Positions 34,423 through 44,213 are shown, counted from the stretch's first letter. The stretch is DNA of 55,258 nt from Aneurinibacillus thermoaerophilus (GCF_900099925.1 NZ_FNDE01000021.1:1-55258), one strand, 5' to 3'. Notes: generated by a model not told the origin, from the sequence alone. Numbers and translations are program-made.

Positions 34423-35523
34423 ATGGCAAAGCATGACAAGACGATTGAGTATGTCGGTGACTCGCGCGTGCCCGCGAAACGGACGCCGAACATCGCTCCG
34501 TCTTATGCAGAATTTCCGGGCAAATCCGAAGCGTTTTGGCCCGACTTCTTATTGAAAGAATGGATGGTTGCTGCGGTTGTTCTAATCGCTTTTCTTATCC
34601 TCACCGTTAGCCATCCGGCGCCGCTTGAAGACAAAGCAGACCCGAACAATGCAAGCTACATTCCGCTTCCGGACTGGTACTTTCTGTTTTTGTATCAGCT
34701 GCTGAAATATCCATGGCAATCTGGGAACTGGGTCGTATTTGGGGTTGTGGTTATCCCGGGCATCGCGTTTAGCGCGCTGCTTCTGGCTCCATGGCTTGAT
34801 ACATCGCCGGAGCGTAAGCCGTCCAAGCGTCCGGTGGCGACAGGTCTTATGTTGCTTGCATTGGTGAGCATCTTCTATCTAACCTGGGCTGCGGTTGATG
34901 AGCACAACCGTTTACATCCAGAACCGGCTCCGGGCGCAGGTGGAGTGGCAGCGAAACCACCTGCTGACTTTAAATCGGATCCGATTTGGACAAAACAAGC
35001 AAGCTGTCAAGGTTGCCATGGCGCGAATATGGAAGGCGGACAAGGCCCGGCGCTCTGGAATGTCGGAAGTCGCCTGGACGAAAAACAAATCCGCGATGTG
35101 ATTACGCATGGACGCGGCGGCATGCCACCTGGTATGTTCCAGGGCTCTTCGGAAGAGCTTGATCAGCTTGTTAAATACCTGGCTGGCCTGAAAGGCGATG
35201 GTCAAGGCGCGGCTCCGGCACCGAACGGCGGTACGGTGGCTCCTGCTGAACCAAAGGCAGGAGGCGGCGAAAGCGCTGCGGCACCGACCGGTGGCACAGC
35301 CGAGGAAGGCAAAACGATAGCAAACCAGTGCATGGCTTGCCACGGACAGGATTTGAATGGTGGTGCTGGAGCACCGACTCTTCATGGTGTAGTTGATAAG
35401 CTAAAGCCGGAAGGTGTGGCTGAAGTGCTTAAGAACGGCCGTGGCGGTATGCCGCCGATTGGCGCATCTTGGTCTGATCAGCAAATGAGCTCGATGATTG
35501 AGTACTTAAAAACGCTAAAATAA
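34423..35523 (+). CDS. qcrC: Cytochrome b/c subunit of menaquinol:cytochrome c reductase, two haem c sites
   Basis: The N-terminal part (to about residue 160) is the subunit-IV-like membrane domain, with LPDWYFLFLYQLLKYP. It is fused to cytochrome c domains outside the membrane. The B. subtilis protein is about 255 residues with one CxxCH; here it is 366 residues with two, CQGCH (195-199) and CMACH (303-307). Each is followed by a GRGGMPP segment that can give the axial Met. A Gly/Ala/Pro-rich linker (about 258-293) joins them. The two domains look like a tandem duplication. Confidence 0.95.
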   Translation: MAKHDKTIEYVGDSRVPAKRTPNIAPSYAEFPGKSEAFWPDFLLKEWMVAAVVLIAFLILTVSHPAPLEDKADPNNASYIPLPDWYFLFLYQLLKYPWQSGNWVVFGVVVIPGIAFSALLLAPWLDTSPERKPSKRPVATGLMLLALVSIFYLTWAAVDEHNRLHPEPAPGAGGVAAKPPADFKSDPIWTKQASCQGCHGANMEGGQGPALWNVGSRLDEKQIRDVITHGRGGMPPGMFQGSSEELDQLVKYLAGLKGDGQGAAPAPNGGTVAPAEPKAGGGESAAAPTGGTAEEGKTIANQCMACHGQDLNGGAGAPTLHGVVDKLKPEGVAEVLKNGRGGMPPIGASWSDQQMSSMIEYLKTLK

Positions 35524-35532
35524 ACGAAAAGA

Positions 35533-35562
35533 GGCCAGATGGGAAACCGTCTGGTCTTTTTT
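35533..35562 (+). terminator. Intrinsic terminator after qcrC
   Basis: GGCCAGATGG (35533-35542) pairs with CCGTCTGGTC (35547-35556), allowing two G-U pairs, followed by six T. Confidence 0.87.
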
Positions 35563-35595
35563 GGCGGAGAAAATACATAATAAAGGATGAGTAGC

Positions 35596-36198
35596 ATGAC
35601 AACATTGTGGAAATGGTTTATGGCTTCTTTGCGCGCTTCTTGGTTTCTCTGGACAATGATTATCGTTAACGGTCTAGGTTCGATCTATGGTTTTATCTGG
35701 TACGCATATCAGCTGGAGTCGACTTCGCCCGCTTTTTTACGGTTGTTCGTACCGGATAGCCCGACAGCGAGCACGTTGTTCACCTTAGTGCTCATCGCTT
35801 TGCTTGCCGGACGTAGCATTCCGTCTTTGGAGGCGTTCGCGGCGGTGCTGAATTTTAAATACGGTGTCTGGGCTGTTGCTGTGATTATCGCTGGCGCCGC
35901 GCTCGGAGACGAGCTGAATTGGCAGCATTACATGCTGATGTTTTCACATGGCGGTATGGCGCTGGAATCTTTGTTGTACGCTCGTTTTTATACGCTTAAG
36001 ATGGGCCATATTTTCTGGGTAGCTGCTTGGACACTGCTCAATGATTTGCTCGACTATACGCTCGATATTCATCCATGGCTGGCGGATGAATTGGAGCCGT
36101 ATGATCAAATCGTAGGTTTTGCGACGTTTGGGCTAAGCCTTTTTAGCCTTTGGTTGATATACACTCTTGTTCAATATCATCGGCGGTTCGCCCGATAA
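35596..36198 (+). CDS. ypjA: DUF1405 membrane protein (YpjA)
   Basis: The 200-residue protein has five to six hydrophobic helices and matches the YpjA/DUF1405 family that follows qcrC in bacilli. Distinct segments are NGLGSIYGFIWYAYQL and LNDLLDYTLDIHPWL. The function is unknown; the position suggests a link to membrane bioenergetics. The frame begins with ATG 35587, but the AAAGG ribosome site abuts it, so the second ATG (35596) was chosen. Confidence 0.85.
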   Translation: MTTLWKWFMASLRASWFLWTMIIVNGLGSIYGFIWYAYQLESTSPAFLRLFVPDSPTASTLFTLVLIALLAGRSIPSLEAFAAVLNFKYGVWAVAVIIAGAALGDELNWQHYMLMFSHGGMALESLLYARFYTLKMGHIFWVAAWTLLNDLLDYTLDIHPWLADELEPYDQIVGFATFGLSLFSLWLIYTLVQYHRRFAR

Positions 36199-36256
36199 TA
36201 AGCATATCCTTGTCCTTTTCCCCATACATATGTAAGTAAGAAGGGGAGGACGAGTC

Positions 36257-37102
36257 GTGAAAAAAATTGTTTTTATCGTAATGAGTGTTGCTTTCCTTTT
36301 TATGGCCTTGTATACAGGATGGATGGTGCTGGGTAAACGTGTCTCCTCCACCCAAGTGCCCGAACAAACGCTGTCTGCATACCAGCGAATGGATCAGTTG
36401 TCGCAGGATATTTATCAGCTAACAAAAGAGGAAAAATACAGTGAAGCGAAGCAAAGCCTGACGGAGCTTGGTGTGCTGTTTGCGGAAACGAAGCCGCCGA
36501 AAGGACTTTCTCTTGAAGCGGTAAATGCGCTTTCTGATACGATACTGAAAGCGAAGCGGGCGTTTGCCGCTGTGGAACCTGAATCGGATCGTTTGCTCTG
36601 GCACGCGCTTCAAGTGCGCCTTTCGATCGACAGTTTGACGCATGAGAGGCAGCCATTATGGAAGAATTATTACAACTCGTATAAGGAACATATCAATAAA
36701 ATGATACTGCTGGCAGCCGGACGGAAGGAAAGCGATTTTTCTCGGACGTTTATGCAAAATTTGCAGCTATACCAGACACTAAAGCCTGCGTTTACTGTTT
36801 CCGCCACCGCACAGCAGATAGAAATGCTGTATTCGATTTACAGTTTTTTATTGCAGGAAACAAGAAAAGCCCAATACAACTGGGACGCGATTGCAAATGC
36901 GCTCAATGAATTGAATCGAGTTGTAGACGCCATATTTGTTGGCGAAGACACTTCCGCTTTCGCATTAGGTATGCCGCCGGAATCGCCGTTCTTAATTATC
37001 GCTCTTTTTGCCTCTGTTATTTTTACTGCCTTAGGTTATGTCGGATGGAAAAAGTATAAGGCAGAGCAGAATCTGAAGAAGAAAAGAAGAAGAGAGTTGT
37101 AA
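36257..37102 (+). CDS. ypjB: Sporulation protein YpjB
   Basis: The 281-residue protein has an N-terminal hydrophobic segment (about 4-24, signal-anchor), a helical extracytoplasmic middle with heptad-like repeats, and a C-terminal transmembrane helix (about 245-263) with a very basic tail. B. subtilis YpjB, a sigma-E-controlled protein of unknown mechanism, has this layout and follows ypjA. GTG 36257 follows AAGGGGAGGA. Confidence 0.82.
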   Translation: MKKIVFIVMSVAFLFMALYTGWMVLGKRVSSTQVPEQTLSAYQRMDQLSQDIYQLTKEEKYSEAKQSLTELGVLFAETKPPKGLSLEAVNALSDTILKAKRAFAAVEPESDRLLWHALQVRLSIDSLTHERQPLWKNYYNSYKEHINKMILLAAGRKESDFSRTFMQNLQLYQTLKPAFTVSATAQQIEMLYSIYSFLLQETRKAQYNWDAIANALNELNRVVDAIFVGEDTSAFALGMPPESPFLIIALFASVIFTALGYVGWKKYKAEQNLKKKRRREL

Positions 37103-37253
37103 CTTTTCGACTTGCTACTACATCTGCCTCTTCTTCTCGCGCTTGTATTAACTTATTGCATATTATCTATCCGCCCTTCTTCGGCAAAAGCGGCATCCGC
37201 AAAACATCTGGGCCGAGACGGTTGTCGTTTTTCTTGCTTTTTCTTCCTAGCGC

Positions 37254-38108
37254 CTATCGTATTGGCTGTTTCTTCTCATCCAGCGTAAAACCTTCGCCAA
37301 ATACTTCATGCACATCATTGATGATGATAAATGCGTGGGGATCGGTTTCATGGATGAGATTCTTAAAGCGAACGATCTCATTGCGGCTTACCACGCAGTA
37401 TAACACCTCTTTATCAAGTCCGGTGTAGCCGCCCCGGCCCTTTAGCAGCGTCGCTCCACGTCCCATTTCTTGCATAATGCGTTGGGAAATATCCACTGCA
37501 TGATCGGAGATAATCATAACCGCTTTGGCTGCATAAGAGCCTTCTTGTACGAAATCGATAACACGCGCCGCCACAAACAATGCAACCAGCGTATACATCG
37601 CCAAATCAAGATTGAGATAATACAGAGACAGGCCGATAACGAACAAATCAAAGATGAACAGCGTACGGCCAATGCTCCAGCCGAAATGTTTATTGAACAG
37701 CCGGGCTATAATATCGACGCCACCGGTTGTGCCGCCGAAACGGAATACGATGCCAAGCCCAAGTCCGACCGTCACGCCCGCGTACAGCGCGGCAAGAAGC
37801 GTATCATTTTCCATCGGATGGCGAAATGCTGAAAACAGTGTGAGGAAAAAAGACACGGCTACTGTACCGATGATCGTATATATGGCCGACTGTCGTCCGA
37901 GCATTTTCCATCCGATAAAAAGCAGGGGTATATTCAATACAAGATTGGTGATGCCTGGATCCAAGTTTAACGTGTATTTAAGAAGCAGGGTAATCCCGGT
38001 AATCCCGCCTTCCGCCAGCCGGTTGGCGATGTTAAAGTAGTTAATGCCAAATCCCATGATAGCGGAGCCGACCAAAATAGCGAAGATATTGCGTAGATGA
38101 TGGTTCAT
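37254..38108 (-). CDS. YitT-family membrane protein
   Basis: The 284-residue protein has five or six membrane helices (DUF161 repeats; GTTGGVDIIARLF, GGITGITLLLKY) and a soluble C-terminal DUF2179 domain (from about 220, KGRGGYTGLDKEVLYCVV). YitT/YpjC-type proteins are often annotated as putative transporters, but their substrate is not known. Minus-strand ATG 38108 follows an AGGAGGGC ribosome site. It is on the strand opposite to its neighbours, as ypjC is in B. subtilis. Confidence 0.88.
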   Translation of the reverse strand: MNHHLRNIFAILVGSAIMGFGINYFNIANRLAEGGITGITLLLKYTLNLDPGITNLVLNIPLLFIGWKMLGRQSAIYTIIGTVAVSFFLTLFSAFRHPMENDTLLAALYAGVTVGLGLGIVFRFGGTTGGVDIIARLFNKHFGWSIGRTLFIFDLFVIGLSLYYLNLDLAMYTLVALFVAARVIDFVQEGSYAAKAVMIISDHAVDISQRIMQEMGRGATLLKGRGGYTGLDKEVLYCVVSRNEIVRFKNLIHETDPHAFIIINDVHEVFGEGFTLDEKKQPIR

Positions 38109-38230
38109 GTATGCCCTCCTGCGATAATGCTAGATCATGGTTATTATATCGAGAAATTTGTCAATCTTCCACCTCTGCGGTAACATAAGAATACATACAA
38201 ATACCATAAACGTAAAAAGGAGGGGCGTGC

Positions 38231-38575
38231 ATGGAAAACGGGAAGCAATTGCTTACGCTTGCGGAGATGCAACGCATTGTCGATGATTATATTAGCCAGT
38301 TTAAAGAAGGCTACTTTTCACCGTTGGCGCTCATGGCGCGGTTGACGGAAGAAGCCGGTGAACTTGCGCGCGAAGTGAACCATTATTATGGTGAGAAGCC
38401 GAAACGGAAAGATGAGGCGGAAAATACGATTGATATGGAACTGGCGGATTGTCTGTTTATTATTCTTTGTTTCGCTAATTCATTGAACATTGATCTTGAA
38501 AAAGCGTTCCATGATATGATGCACAAATTTAATACGCGGGACAAAGACCGTTGGACAAAAATTGACACCGAGTAA
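38231..38575 (+). CDS. ypjD: MazG-type nucleotide pyrophosphohydrolase (YpjD)
   Basis: This family hydrolyses (d)NTPs to monophosphates, probably as house-cleaning. The 114-residue protein has the all-alpha NTP-PPase signature: EEAGELAREVNHYYG, then ELADCLFIILCFAN with the metal-binding Glu and Asp. ATG 38231 follows AGGAGGGG. It leads toward dapB, as in B. subtilis, but here a decayed TPR gene lies between. Confidence 0.88.
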   Translation: MENGKQLLTLAEMQRIVDDYISQFKEGYFSPLALMARLTEEAGELAREVNHYYGEKPKRKDEAENTIDMELADCLFIILCFANSLNIDLEKAFHDMMHKFNTRDKDRWTKIDTE

Positions 38576-38625
38576 ATGGATAATACATATACTGTCATAC
38601 CATAGGCCAAACAGGGGTGGTGCCG

Positions 38626-38893
38626 ATGGATACAGAAGAAAACATCCACCCGCAATCAGCAGCTGACGCTAGCAGTGCGAACGATTGAGAAGGCCATGGC
38701 GCTTGCTCCCCTTTATACGGAGGCCCATTATGTGGCCGGAGAAATTTATTTTTAACGCGGGCAATATATTCTTGCCCATAAGTCAGCCCGCCAGGCGGCA
38801 AGGTTGGCTCCGAATTCGCAGAGGGCGAAAACTGCTTGCGCGTCGCCGGAAACAAGCGATGCAGGAGAAAAAAGAGAAGAGGGAGAATGGGAA
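38626..38893 (+). pseudogene. Decayed TPR gene between ypjD and dapB
   Basis: ATG 38626, after AGGGGTGG, opens a frame that stops at 38688. A second frame from about 38657 encodes AVRTIEKAMALAPLYTEAHY, ends at TAA 38753-38755, and resumes directly with RGQYILAHKSARQAARLAPN. Together they read as a canonical TPR helix pair. It therefore looks like a small TPR gene with one frameshift and one in-frame stop. After the stop, the frame runs on into dapB without another stop. Confidence 0.55.
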
Positions 38894-39694
38894 ATGAAGC
38901 AAATTCGTGTAGCGGTAGCCGGCCCGCGTGGCCGGATGGGCCAAGAATCGGTAAAGATGATTATAAAAGATGAGACGCTGCGGTTTGTCTGCGGCATTGA
39001 CCCGAAATATAATGGAGAAGATGTTGGCGAGGTGCTCGGTCTTGGAAGCCTTCAAGCTCCGTTTGTTTCCGATATCAGACGGGCGTTAGAGGTATATCGT
39101 CCGGATGTGTTGGTCGATTTTACCACACCCCACGTCGTAAAGCAAAATATGATCGCAGCTATCGAGGCGGGCGTACGCCCGGTCGTGGGCACAACGGGCT
39201 TTACGCCGGAAGATATTGAAGAGCTGGACAAGCTGTGCCGCGAGCATCAGATCGGTGGCATTATCGCTCCGAATTTCGCCATTGGCGCTGTACTCATGAT
39301 GAAATTTGCTCAAGAGGCTGCCAAGTATATGCCGCATGTAGAAATCATTGAGTTACATCATGACAAGAAACTGGACGCACCTTCTGGAACAGCGGTAAAA
39401 ACAGCGGAGATGATCCAGGCGGCGCGCGACGAAATAAAGCAAGGACATCCAGAAGAAAAGGAAACGCTTGAGGGCGCGCGCGGCGGTTATTATGGCGGAT
39501 TTCGCATCCACAGCGTACGCCTGCCCGGTCTTGTGGCGCACCAGGAGGTTATTTTTGGCGCGGTGGGGCAAACGCTGACGATTCGGCACGATTCCATCAA
39601 CCGCGAGTCATTTATGCCAGGCGTCAATCTAGCGATCAAAAAAGTCATGGAGCACACAGGCCTTATTTACGGTTTGGAAAACATTATGGTATAA
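38894..39694 (+). CDS. dapB: 4-hydroxy-tetrahydrodipicolinate reductase
   Basis: It reduces the dihydrodipicolinate intermediate in lysine, diaminopimelate and spore dipicolinate supply. The 266-residue protein has the nucleotide motif [19 protein letters not shown], the catalytic [15 protein letters not shown], and [14 protein letters not shown] 38894 follows a GGGAGAATGG site. The frame is open upstream to the pseudogene stop, so a longer N-terminus is possible but unlikely. Confidence 0.97.
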   Translation: MKQIRVAVAGPRGRMGQESVKMIIKDETLRFVCGIDPKYNGEDVGEVLGLGSLQAPFVSDIRRALEVYRPDVLVDFTTPHVVKQNMIAAIEAGVRPVVGTTGFTPEDIEELDKLCREHQIGGIIAPNFAIGAVLMMKFAQEAAKYMPHVEIIELHHDKKLDAPSGTAVKTAEMIQAARDEIKQGHPEEKETLEGARGGYYGGFRIHSVRLPGLVAHQEVIFGAVGQTLTIRHDSINRESFMPGVNLAIKKVMEHTGLIYGLENIMV

Positions 39695-39707
39695 GAGGAG
39701 AACAAGG

Positions 39708-40127
39708 ATGAACATTGCGTTAATAGCCCATGACAATAAGAAAAGTGAAATGGTCAACTTTGCGATTGCCTATCGCGACACGCTGACCAAGCATACCGTT
39801 TATGCGACCGGCACAACCGGAACAAAGATCATGGAGGCGACAGGAATTCCGGTTCAGCGGGTGCTTTCGGGTCCGATGGGCGGTGATCAACAAATCGGGG
39901 CGCTGATTGCGCAAGATGAAATGGACCTTGTTATTTTTTTACGGGATCCGCTAACCGCGCAGCCACATGAGCCGGATGTTACAGCTTTGTTGCGGCTGTG
40001 TGATGTGCACAGTATTCCGCTGGCCACGAATATCGCAACCGCGGAAATGCTGATTCATGCTTTGGAACGGGGGAACTTTGCATGGCGCGAGATCGTGCAC
40101 AAATACAAAGGAGAGGATCAGAAATGA
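39708..40127 (+). CDS. mgsA: Methylglyoxal synthase
   Basis: It converts dihydroxyacetone phosphate to methylglyoxal and phosphate, a bypass that relieves sugar-phosphate stress. The 139-residue protein has IAHDNKK near the N-terminus, YATGTTG, and the signature [11 protein letters not shown] with the catalytic Asp. It overlaps bshB1 by 4 nt. The dapB-mgsA-bshB1-bshA order is the one in B. subtilis; bacillithiol can detoxify methylglyoxal, which may explain the link. Confidence 0.97.
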   Translation: MNIALIAHDNKKSEMVNFAIAYRDTLTKHTVYATGTTGTKIMEATGIPVQRVLSGPMGGDQQIGALIAQDEMDLVIFLRDPLTAQPHEPDVTALLRLCDVHSIPLATNIATAEMLIHALERGNFAWREIVHKYKGEDQK

Positions 40128-40840
40128 GCGGACGGTTTCCGGCGCCGCTGCACGCGCTGGCATTTGGCGCCCATCCGGACGATGTGGAGATCGGGGCTGG
40201 TGGCCTGTTGCGCAAGTGGGCGAACCAGGGGAAGCGGACAGGCATTTGCGATCTGACAAAAGCAGAGCTTTCTTCTAACGGGACGGTGGAGCGCCGCCAG
40301 CAGGAGGCGGCAGAAGCGTCTCGCTTGCTCGGTCTGCATGTCCGATTGAATTTGGAATTGCCGGATCGTGGACTTGCCCCGGTTCCGGAGCAAATCCAGG
40401 CTATTACCCGCATCATTCGATTGTACCGGCCGCGTGTTGTTTTGATGCCGTATTGGGAGGATCGCCATCCCGATCATGGCATGTGCAGCGTTCTTGTGCG
40501 GGAAGCGGTGTTTAACGCGCGAATTCGCAAGTATAATGCTGGAGGGGAAGAAACGTTCCCTCCGCACAAAGTGGAGCATGTAATCGCTTATTTTATTAAT
40601 GGACAGACTGATCCGCAATTTTTGGTAGATATTAGCAAAGAAATGGAAGCGAAAATGGCGGCACTTGGCGCGTATCGCTCACAGTTTGAAATGGAGCCCG
40701 GATCCGTGGCTACGCCGCTCACGGAAGGGTATCTTGAGAGAGTGCGCGCCCGGGAGTATATTTTTGGGCAATCAGCTGGCGTCGTTTATGCGGAAGGATT
40801 CGTTAGCTATACCCCGTTGCTGTTGAAAGACTTCCTATGA
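40124..40840 (+). CDS. bshB1: Bacillithiol deacetylase BshB1
   Basis: It removes the acetyl group of GlcNAc-malate in bacillithiol synthesis. The 238-residue LmbE/PIG-L-type zinc deacetylase has [12 protein letters not shown] (metal His and Asp, catalytic Asp), [14 protein letters not shown], and the third ligand region RHPDHGMC. The frame opens at 40082, but ATG 40124 with AGGAGAGGA upstream overlaps the mgsA stop and is the normal start. Confidence 0.95.
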   Translation: MSGRFPAPLHALAFGAHPDDVEIGAGGLLRKWANQGKRTGICDLTKAELSSNGTVERRQQEAAEASRLLGLHVRLNLELPDRGLAPVPEQIQAITRIIRLYRPRVVLMPYWEDRHPDHGMCSVLVREAVFNARIRKYNAGGEETFPPHKVEHVIAYFINGQTDPQFLVDISKEMEAKMAALGAYRSQFEMEPGSVATPLTEGYLERVRAREYIFGQSAGVVYAEGFVSYTPLLLKDFL

Positions 40841-40853
40841 GAGGGAGCGAGCG

Positions 40854-41996
40854 ATGAAAATTGGAATTACATGTTATCCGTCTGTTGGCGGTTCCGGCGT
40901 TGTGGCGACGGAGCTGGGGAAATTACTGGCCGAGCGTGGGCATACGGTGCATTTCATCACGTCGGGCATGCCGTTTCGGCTTGGCAAGTACTATCGCAAC
41001 ATTTATTTTCACGAAGTAGATGTAAATAGCTATTCCGTGTTCCAATATCCACCGTACGACTTAACGCTGGCCAGTCGAATGGCGCAGGTCGCCAAAACGG
41101 AGAAGCTGGATCTGCTGCATGTCCACTACGCAGTGCCGCACGCGATTTCTGCGTATTTGGCGAAACAAATGGTAGGTGATCACCTGAAAGTGGTGACGAC
41201 TTTGCATGGAACCGACATTACCGTATTAGGCTATGATCATACGCTAAAGGATATGATCCGGTTTGGCATTGAGCACAGCGATGCTGTAACGGCCGTATCA
41301 CAAAGCTTAATCAATCAAACACGGGAAGTTCTTCAGGTTAAAACACCGATTGAGCTTATTTATAACTTTATTGATAAGCGCGAGTACTATCCGCGTGATA
41401 TGTGCGACATACGTGAGGAGTATGCGCCGAACGGTGAGAAAGTCTTTATTCATATTTCCAATTTTCGCGCCGTAAAGCGGACGGACGATGTGGTGCGCAT
41501 TTTCCATCATATTAAAAAGCGTCTCACCGCTAAACTGCTTATGATTGGCGAAGGGCCAGAGCTACCGGTCGTGCGGGATCTAGCGTCGGAACTGAATCTG
41601 CGCGAGGACGTAATTTTTCTCGGCAAACAGGAAGATATCGCATGTGTGTTGTCTATAGCGGATGTGCTCCTGCTTCCATCGGCCCAGGAAAGTTTCGGCT
41701 TGGTGGCTCTTGAGGCGATGGCATGCGGGAAACCCGTTATCGCAAGCAATGCCGGCGGGCTTCCGGAAGTGATCAAAGATGGGGAAACCGGATTTATTCG
41801 GCCGATTGGCGACGTGGAAGGCATGGCGCAAAAAGCGGTAGAACTCGTGTCTGACCCGGCGATGTATGAGCGCTTTTCACGTCAGGCGATCGAACGGGCG
41901 TACCATACGTTCTGCCATAAAAAAATCACCCGTCAGTATGAAGCCATTTACCGGCGCGTGCTAACCGGCGAAACGGAGCCGTGTCCGAAGTTATGA
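40854..41996 (+). CDS. bshA: N-acetyl-alpha-D-glucosaminyl L-malate synthase
   Basis: It is the first bacillithiol enzyme, a retaining GT4 glycosyltransferase that joins UDP-GlcNAc to L-malate. The 380-residue protein starts GITCYPSVGGSGVVATELG (acceptor domain) and ends with the GT4 donor motif ESFGLVALEAMACGKPVIAS. ATG 40854 follows GAGGGAGCG. It overlaps cca by 4 nt. Confidence 0.96.
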   Translation: MKIGITCYPSVGGSGVVATELGKLLAERGHTVHFITSGMPFRLGKYYRNIYFHEVDVNSYSVFQYPPYDLTLASRMAQVAKTEKLDLLHVHYAVPHAISAYLAKQMVGDHLKVVTTLHGTDITVLGYDHTLKDMIRFGIEHSDAVTAVSQSLINQTREVLQVKTPIELIYNFIDKREYYPRDMCDIREEYAPNGEKVFIHISNFRAVKRTDDVVRIFHHIKKRLTAKLLMIGEGPELPVVRDLASELNLREDVIFLGKQEDIACVLSIADVLLLPSAQESFGLVALEAMACGKPVIASNAGGLPEVIKDGETGFIRPIGDVEGMAQKAVELVSDPAMYERFSRQAIERAYHTFCHKKITRQYEAIYRRVLTGETEPCPKL

Positions 41997-43213
41997 AAAC
42001 GGACGTAATCGAAGCCGGAAAGCAAGTGCTCAAGAAGCTGGAGGAAGCTGGATACAGCGCTTATTTTGTCGGCGGATATGTACGCGATACGTTGCTTGGC
42101 CGACCTGTGCATGATCTTGACATTGCCACGTCAGCCAGACCCGAAGAGGTAATGGTGTTGTTTTCGCGCACCGTGCCTACCGGTCTTCAGCACGGGACGG
42201 TCACTGTGCTTGAAGGAGGAGTACCGCTCGAAGTAACGACATTTCGGACAGAGAGCGGGTATAAGGATCACCGTCGTCCGGACGAAGTACGGTTTGTTGC
42301 AACAATTGAGGAAGACCTTGCGCGCCGGGATTTTACGGTTAACGCGATGGCGCTTGATTTGCGCGGGCGCGTGGTTGATCCCTTTGGCGGTCAAAAAGAT
42401 TTGCAAAACCGGATCATTCGTGCAGTTGGCGCACCGCAGGAACGGTTTGCCGAGGATGCGCTGCGCATGTTGCGCTGCATCCGTTTCGCCAGTCAGCTTG
42501 GGTTTGCCATTGACCGCACTACATATGAAGCAGTCCGGGAACTTGTGGAAGATATTCGCTATGTAGCCGTGGAACGTATCAATGCGGAATGGAACAAAGC
42601 GCTCGCCAGCCGTTATCCGGATCGGGCTGTAATGGATGTGTTGGAAACAGGGCTTGCCCGGGTTATGCCGGGGCTTAACGTATTGCTTTCCGGCAAGCAG
42701 GAGTGGAGCGAGACAGAGCGGGAACGACTTCGTGAAGTCAATGGTCTTGCCGCCCGCTGGTCGTATTTATTTTTAGTCTGCGGCCGGGAAGCGGACGTGG
42801 AGTCCGTGCTGCGCGCGCTGCGCAGCGAGAAAAAACTTATTAAATCGTGCCGGCAAATGATTGACTTGGTAGAGATGCTGCGGTTGCCGGAAGCGGAAGA
42901 AAGAAGCGAGAGATGGCTGCTTGAATACGGATGGGATGCGTTGAGCAACGCCGCTTCCTTATACGAAATCATATATCAGGCTGCAGGCGTCACGGCGCGC
43001 CTTGCGCGTACGTACGATGCTATGCAGGTGAAAACGCTCCAGGAGTTAGCTGTAAGTGGGGCGGAGCTACAGCAGGTGCTGGGCCGCAAGGGTGGACCGT
43101 GGATTCGCGCTATGTTACTGAGGCTTTCGCTTGATGTAAACAAAGGAGAGGTGCCTAATGAGCGGCACGCCTTATTATTGCAGGCAAGGAAGGTAATCGA
43201 TGAATATACGTGA
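41993..43213 (+). CDS. cca: CCA-adding tRNA nucleotidyltransferase
   Basis: It adds or repairs the 3' CCA of tRNAs without a template. The 406-residue class II enzyme has GGYVRDTLLGRPVHDLDIAT (catalytic Asp pair), RRDFTVNAMALD, and the template-like EDALRMLRCIRFASQL. Two starts are possible: ATG 41993, overlapping the bshA stop as ATGA, and GTG 41981, which lies only 2 nt from GGAG. ATG 41993 was preferred. No C-terminal HD domain is seen. Confidence 0.95.
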   Translation: MKTDVIEAGKQVLKKLEEAGYSAYFVGGYVRDTLLGRPVHDLDIATSARPEEVMVLFSRTVPTGLQHGTVTVLEGGVPLEVTTFRTESGYKDHRRPDEVRFVATIEEDLARRDFTVNAMALDLRGRVVDPFGGQKDLQNRIIRAVGAPQERFAEDALRMLRCIRFASQLGFAIDRTTYEAVRELVEDIRYVAVERINAEWNKALASRYPDRAVMDVLETGLARVMPGLNVLLSGKQEWSETERERLREVNGLAARWSYLFLVCGREADVESVLRALRSEKKLIKSCRQMIDLVEMLRLPEAEERSERWLLEYGWDALSNAASLYEIIYQAAGVTARLARTYDAMQVKTLQELAVSGAELQQVLGRKGGPWIRAMLLRLSLDVNKGEVPNERHALLLQARKVIDEYT

Positions 43214-44177
43214 GAATTTGTTGCAAATGTTTAAGCAGGCTGGCGGCGAATTTATCTCAGGCGAAGAAATTAGCCGCCGCTTAGGTGTTTCCCGGACGGC
43301 GATCTGGAAGCATATTGAAGAGTTCCGGGAAGAAGGGTATGTGTTTGAAGCGGTACGTCGCTCCGGTTATCGGCTCGTTTTTGCGCCGGACGTTATGATT
43401 GCTGAGGAAATTAAAGTGGGTCTTTCCACACGGGTGCTGGGCCAGAAGATTTATTATTATCCGTCGATTGATTCTACTCAGAACAAGTGCCAGGAACTGG
43501 CGAAAGAGGGTGCGCCGGAAGGTACGCTTGTGGTTGCTGATCAACAGACAGAAGGAAAAGGGAGACTTGGCCGTGTATGGCACTCTCCACCGGGCGCGAA
43601 CATCTCCATGAGCCTTCTCTTGCGCCCGGCGCTTGAGTTACAAAAGTGCCCACAACTGACGCTTTTGACAGCGGTCGCTGTGGTGGAAACGCTGCATGAG
43701 TTTTGCGGCATTAGCGCCCAGATTAAATGGCCGAACGATATTTTGATTAACGGCAAGAAAGTGTGTGGCATTTTGACGGAATTGAATGCAGAATCCGACC
43801 GTATTCATTCTCTTATTGTTGGGATCGGACTGAATGTTAATACGCTGCCGGAACACTTTCCGGAAGACGTGCATGGGATTGCGACTTCGCTTCGCATCGA
43901 AAAGGGCGAACCGCTGCGGCGCGTGCCGTTGCTCCAGCAGATTTTGACACGGCTTGAAGAATTGTATGATCTATATCTTGCCAAAGGATTCGCTCCGGTG
44001 AAGAAACGTTGGGAAACGTATGCTGTTACGATCGGCAAAAAAGTGACGATTCGTACGCTGCAGGGATCGCTTTCGGGGTACGCTGAAGGCATTGACGAAT
44101 CAGGTGTGCTGCTGGTGCGCCGGGAAGATGGTTCGGTAACGAAAGTGTATTCGGCCGATGTCGAAATCCATGGTTAA
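43200..44177 (+). CDS. birA: Biotin-protein ligase / biotin operon repressor
   Basis: It biotinylates carboxylases and, with biotinyl-AMP bound, represses biotin genes. The 325-residue protein has an N-terminal winged helix (SGEEISRRLGVSRTAIWKHIEEF, about 19-41) and the ligase core with GRLGRVWHSPPGANISMS, KWPNDILIN and GIGLNVN. ATG 43200 lies 14 nt inside cca, so translation is coupled. The DNA-binding domain indicates a repressor of the biotin genes, none of which are in the window. Confidence 0.97.
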   Translation: MNIRENLLQMFKQAGGEFISGEEISRRLGVSRTAIWKHIEEFREEGYVFEAVRRSGYRLVFAPDVMIAEEIKVGLSTRVLGQKIYYYPSIDSTQNKCQELAKEGAPEGTLVVADQQTEGKGRLGRVWHSPPGANISMSLLLRPALELQKCPQLTLLTAVAVVETLHEFCGISAQIKWPNDILINGKKVCGILTELNAESDRIHSLIVGIGLNVNTLPEHFPEDVHGIATSLRIEKGEPLRRVPLLQQILTRLEELYDLYLAKGFAPVKKRWETYAVTIGKKVTIRTLQGSLSGYAEGIDESGVLLVRREDGSVTKVYSADVEIHG

Positions 44178-44213
44178 AAATTAGCAAATTTCAACATAAA
44201 GAAACAAAAAAGA

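Noticed and set aside
37103-37253. Terminator for the YitT-family gene between convergent ypjB and yitT
   Set aside because: Only a 4-bp GCGG/CCGC stem with a short T run was found, too weak to list.
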